The position numbers were made by a program, and so were the translations under genes. Positions 59,808-64,000 of a stretch of 64,000 nt of DNA are shown in pieces. The stretch comes from Paramacrobiotus metropolitanus (lineage: Eukaryota; Tardigrada; Eutardigrada; Parachela; Macrobiotidae). The notes beneath the pieces were generated by a model that saw only the letters and a list, made by a program, of their open reading frames with translations, was not told the origin of the DNA and made no database searches. Location of the stretch: the NCBI RefSeq assembly GCF_019649055.1, contig NW_026570255.1:310001-374000 (forward strand). The letters run 5' to 3'. Each line of letters opens with the position of its first letter. Positions within the stretch are counted from its first letter, which is position 1.

Positions 59808-61320
59808 GGCCATGGCTAGTTCGGCTTTATTCCTAATAGGCCATTTTGCAAAAGAAAGGCGTTTTACAGGTTAAAGACTGCTCTATCCAACGGAAAAAAC
59901 ATCGAAGTGATAAATTTCCAGGGTTTTGAAATATAAATTTTTAAAGTTAGCCGCCTAAACTTAGTAACGACGCTAGCAGTGACTGGCCCGGCTCACCATT
60001 ACGAACGCATATGCAAGTTAGCGCACCTGCGATGAAATCAATGGAGAGCACAGAATCGGGATACGCATCTTTTGTTCTACTGCCAGTCATAAAACGGAGC
60101 ACTGGTCAGCGGAATCAAAGCAAACACCGAAAGACAATATATTTTGGTCACACTCAAGTGTGGTAAGAAGCGGGCAATGGCTGTCTGGATAGTCACTATG
60201 GTTTGATATGTGTGGTGGGCTGAAACATTCAACATGCCCATGAGCGATGTACTGTATTCGCTCGCACATCTTGAACCACAGAGTGTGTGTACGAGAAAAA
60301 CGCGCATTCAATATACACACTCTAACCGGGCCAAACGCGCGATTCGCGATTTGATAAATTTTTGATGTCTTACAACATCTGGACTGGAGAACTTCTTGAA
60401 TAATGAAAAAATTAGAGCTCTAACAATTTTTGTCATGTTTATGCTCGAAAGCAGCCATTAACATACAGCTTTGGCGTAAGCACGAGTTACAAACGGATTT
60501 GTTGTGGTTTTTGGGGTGCCCCTGGAGGGGGAGGGGTACGTTCCGCGTCAACATTCTTGATGGCGATGAACCACCGAACAATTCGAGTTTTCAGCCACAG
60601 AACCTTTTTTTTCCAGAGTGAATTGCCATTTAAATGAAAAGTCTTGATCTATTAAACAAATTCACAAGAAGAACTGTTCATCTTGAAACCAAATGAGGAA
60701 TATTTCGTAGTCGTGCATTTTGCCCGGTTAGAGTGTGTATATTGAATGGGTGTTTTTCCCGTACACACACTCTGTGGTTCAAGATGTCCGAGCGAATACA
60801 GTAAACTTGCATGAACTTTCGAAGGCTACCATTCAAAATGCACCAAATAAAGTTTGAAAACTAACCCCTAATTCAGGCGATCTAACATAATTTTTAAACT
60901 TGATGCATTGGGTGTAGAAATACCTTAAAAGTATAACTGCGAGAGCGATTTTGAAAAAAATCGTTTTAACTCAAGTTATTACGAAAATCGAAACTCAAAA
61001 AGTGTTTTTTTAAGTTTGTGAAGTTTAAAAATTTTTTTTCAAAAAAAGCCTTCGCAAGGTGCAGGAGGACTATGTTTATGATTTTCTGGGTGGTCTATCT
61101 AAAATTCTGTATGGTTGCCTGAAGACTAGTTAATTTTTGAGCGTGATTTATTCAGTTCACATTTTAAACTGTGTGTTTGAAGCCGATCTTTCCGGTTTTA
61201 AGTTGTGAATTTTTCTCGATTTAAATTGGTTATAACGAAGTATCAAGAAAGAAAATACGATTTCAAAAAACTTAAAAAACCGACCTTTTTCATCTGAATA
61301 AAGCCAAACTAGCCATGGCC
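59808..61320. mobile_element. TTAA-flanked non-autonomous DNA transposon
   Basis: The termini GGCCATGGCTAGTTCGGC and its inverted copy match at 24 of 25 positions. TTAA occurs directly outside both ends (59804-07 and 61321-24), the target duplication typical of piggyBac-like elements. The interior is AT-rich, without a transposase frame, and holds another inverted repeat (60251-60802). Confidence 0.75.
60251..60802. repeat. inverted repeat nested in the TTAA element
   Basis: The 81 nt arms (60251-60331 and 60722-60802) are inverted copies containing ACACACTCTGTGGTTCAAGA and TATACACACTCTAACCGGGC, with a few differences. They may be a nested MITE pair or part of the host element. Confidence 0.75.
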
Positions 61321-61324
61321 TTAA

Positions 61325-62054
61325 GGTACGCATTTAACATCATCCAGGAATTCGCATTAATTTTTTACTTTATCTTTACGGACTCTTTACGGACTTGGCT
61401 TGAACCAGTTAAAATACGTTATCACACAGCCAACAGAAAAAATTTTCTCGATATGACATGCTTGATCTCATTCATGAGCATGTTAGCCTGTCCAAAATGC
61501 TCACAATGATTTAGTTATAATACGACAGTTCACGGGCAACTCGCGCACAACCCTTTTGTAGCGTGATATTTGGCGGTGCAACTTTTAGAAGTCAACAAAT
61601 TCTGTCGTGGTTTGGAGCAACGAATACTCTAATGACCATGTGCCACAAACTCATTGCCCTTAGAAGAAACGTCCTTAAAACTGAATGTTCTGCAGCTAAA
61701 TGTGACATGATCAGTTTTCTTTGCAACTATTCCCAACGAAGAATTGTCGCACCAGCAAATATTAGGCAGCGTAGCCATATGGTCACTGTGGGTTCCTATA
61801 TCCGAGGCGGTAACCAGACCAAGAAATATTGTACCTAAAGACATGAGTTTTTTGGCGAAAATCGTTGATGGTTAAACTGAAAACTTCCGAACGTGTCCCT
61901 GTACAAATTCTCTAGTTCTAGCATAGATTTCTGGACGTGTGAAAACTCCTGGATGTTTTGAAGTCATTCTTGCTCTTGGCCATATGCTTGCTTTTCCCTA
62001 GTGATTTTTCAGCTGACTAAAAAGGTCTACACTTGAAAGGTAATGCCGGTAATA
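61325..62054. other. no supported gene
   Basis: Short frames. A fragment at about 61663-61715 (GTTCTGCAGCTAAATGTGAC) weakly resembles the AATGTC-iterated repeats. Confidence 0.4.
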
Positions 62055-62165
62055 GTTACTGTGTTGTCGAGTCAGCTTGGCACCTTTTTTTACAGTGAGT
62101 CGTATCCGCTTAGCGTGTAACTCACTGTAAAAAAAGGTGCCAAGTTGACTCGACAACACAGTAAC
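62055..62165. repeat. hairpin MITE with 46 bp stem
   Basis: The two arms of 46 nt (starting GTTACTGTGTTGTCGAGTCA) differ at a single position and enclose a 19 nt loop. It is a near-perfect hairpin of 111 nt without coding capacity. Confidence 0.9.
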
Positions 62166-62548
62166 ATAACTTATTTTTGGATAATTCCGTGACGACATCA
62201 GTATAAAGAAACGGTCGAAACGGTTTCCCCTTTCTGTGTACATAATGTGGTGGTGACCGGCGCACCAGCACCATCGTTTTCATTAGGTTTGAGCATGCCG
62301 TACACAACAATGGTGGATGCGTGCATTAATTAGCAAAGGTCACCATGCATCTCAGCATCTGTGTTATTTATGGGGCTAACCGACGAACAGACATCACAAT
62401 TTCCTTTAACGCTGAACATAGAGGTTTGCTACATCTCAGTCGATATATTACTACAACAGTGACAATTACATGTTGCGCTATTTGGAAACATCTGGCGATC
62501 GGATAAGTGATTTAAAGCATCATCTGTTCTAGTGCGCATTGTTTGTAG

Positions 62549-63499
62549 AATTGGAGGATCTTGTGGCAGTCGAAGTCCTGAGACAGACAAAGTCTGGGCT
62601 GTTTAAATGGCAACCGGCCACTGCGTGCTTAGTTAAGTCGCGCCGAGTTGGGAAGCCGAATTCAATAACTATCAGGTGGCCTGGCGGGGACGCCGAGGCG
62701 GTTGCGGCTGATTTCGTGAGGCCCTCTATGTACAGGCTTTCGATAGCCTGTCGATTACATGAAGAGGCCATGCTGGGCTGTCTGCAGGATATTTCAGAAT
62801 TCTACGTAAGTAGTCGGCGCTTCGTTTATGCGATTGGTATTAACTTCAAATCGGATGTTGTAGTCTAATTCTGTCCTACATTCTGCCACTGTCGATGACC
62901 CGAAGGAAAACAAAGGCTGTATTTTGCGAGACGGCAGCCTAATTTCGCTTCCACACCAAGTCCTGCCGAAGGTGTCACATCCCGAGGATGGCATGAACCT
63001 GAAGAATCTGCTAGAAGAGATCGTGTCAAGAATCTTTGATTGTCTTCCTCTTTATGACCAGTGTCAGCTGCGAAGCGTGTGTTACAGTTGGAACAACCTC
63101 ATTTTGACGACAGCAGCCCATAATATACTTCACATATTCTACCTCAATCATAGCGCACGGTTGCCCTCCGCGGGAAGACAATATCTCGAACGCATTGGCC
63201 ATCAGTGTACCAGTCAATGCGTGATGGGCGTCATCGGTACACCGCTGGACAGTGGTGTTTCGCGCTCGGCGTTGCCTGAACGGCTCGGACTAAGCGCAGA
63301 TTTTCCAGGAAATCTTATCCTGAAAAATATTTGGCTTATTTACGAACCTAACCGGGAAGATTTTATACCGTCTTTGCAGAATGATATCAACTCGCTTGTG
63401 GCGCATCATAAAGCAGTGAAGATCAAAAGTTTAACTTTTGAAGTTATTCACTCAGTTCCGGAAGTGACCCTTCCCGCCATCATCCGTATCACTGATGGG
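62549..63499 (+). CDS. F-box family gene, second-lobe and F-box exons
   Basis: Exon 62549-62805 follows an acceptor (TTTGTAG) in phase 1 and encodes LVAVEVLRQTKSGLFKW and VGKPNSITIRWPGGDAEA, matching the family's second lobe (VEVLVPETPLGPLIW, then FGRGKPVEEIGGAIVHW). After a 58 nt phase-0 intron (62806-62863, GTAAGT..TTGTAG) the next exon reads LKNLLEEIVSRIFDCLPLYD and QLRSVCYSWNNLIL, a clear F-box, then a C-terminal domain (GLSADFPGNLILKN, SLVAHHKAVKIKSLTFEV). The coding frame reaches 63499, where a transposon-like end begins. The gene is therefore either truncated or continues beyond it. No start codon is found nearby upstream; 53338-53524 is a candidate first exon. Confidence 0.7.
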
Positions 63500-64000
63500 C
63501 AGTGCTATGCAGACTTGGGCCGCCAACGACATCTCCGCTTTCCGCCCGCCCCGCTCTTGCTAAAAATTTTCCGCCCCGGTCCGCCCCGCCGTAACAAAAA
63601 AATTTCCCACTTCCGCCCGCCATATTTTGATTTACCGCCACCCGCCCGCCAAAATTGTGAAAAAAATTTTCAGTGCTTTTCATTTTTGAATTTTTTTCCG
63701 TTTGTTCTTTTTCAGAAATGTCTGTTCAAAGACCACACCAGTTGCCAATTTTCGCGCGAAGCGCGAAGCCAGCAACCAATTTCGCCGCAAAAACCGTTAG
63801 AAATTCTATAAAAAATAGTGAAAATATTTCAGTAAATGATGTTAACTTTTATTTTATGCTTGATCTCCGCCCGCCTTTAAAATAATCCCGCTTCCGCCGC
63901 TCACACTTTTTTCCTCCCCGCCCCGTCTCTCCAAACTCAAAACTTCCGCCCGCTCCCGCCCTCCAAAAAAGCGGGGAGGGGCGGGAATGGCGGAGAATTT
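63500..64000. mobile_element. hAT-like transposon end with CCGCCCG subterminal repeats
   Basis: Begins CAGTGCTATGCA, the form of hAT terminal repeats, directly within the F-box reading frame. The following 100-150 bp are dense in CCGCCCGCC / CCGCCCCG motifs, and similar motifs in both orientations return at 63860-64000. A frame around 63700-63800 shows no transposase motif. The second terminus lies outside the window or was not recognised. Confidence 0.5.

Overview
The window looks like nuclear DNA from a small ecdysozoan animal, most probably a tardigrade. The reasons are very short introns (58-65 nt) with GT..AG ends, a tandem family of divergent F-box proteins whose N-terminal domain I associate with tardigrade gene sets, an arthropod-type seven-helix chemoreceptor, and LINE, Ty3-like, pogo-like, TTAA-flanked and hAT-like transposons. 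There are no operons, ribosome binding sites or CRISPR arrays. The species assignment is inference. Because genes are split, coding calls here are exon models built from splice sites, reading phase and similarity between copies inside the window.

Layout. 1-1022: 5' part of an F-box family gene on the minus strand, running off the left edge. 3043-5293: the best complete gene, a four-exon gustatory-receptor-like protein with a palindromic MITE in its last intron. 5.4-6.7 kb: a 5'-truncated retrotransposon. 8.8-11.3 kb: two fold-back repeats around a broken exportin-1 (XPO1) exon. 11753-16871: a 5.1 kb LTR retrotransposon (two 440 bp LTRs, gag but no recognisable pol) that carries a nested pogo-like element. 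17-28 kb: fold-back repeats, a MITE, remnants of F-box family genes and a large inverted repeat built on a 9 bp satellite. 29-37 kb: an old segmental duplication of an unrecognised gene. 39.2-44.2 kb: an F-box pseudogene, retroelement tails and an apparently intact three-exon F-box gene, all on the minus strand. 45.6-51 kb: repeat-dominated, with a tRNA-like sequence, a 1.2 kb palindrome and an 0.85 kb decanucleotide minisatellite. 52-58 kb: an unrecognised broken gene, an F-box-family first exon and a broken coiled-coil gene. 59.8-64 kb: a TTAA-flanked transposon containing a second inverted repeat, a hairpin MITE and the F-box exons of another family member, cut off by a hAT-like element at the right edge.

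The recurring theme is the F-box family: at least five loci (1-1022, 20459-20857, 39576-41062, 42249-44183, and 53338-53524 with 62549-63499) in states from apparently intact to heavily frameshifted. Members share a two-lobed N-terminal domain, a conserved phase-0 intron where it can be checked, an F-box, and a C-terminal domain. F-box proteins normally act as substrate adaptors of SCF ubiquitin ligases. Such a rapidly changing family would fit a role in recognising changing targets, but that is inference. The exon at 53338 is phase-compatible with the exon at 62549, which raises the possibility of one gene with a 9 kb intron.
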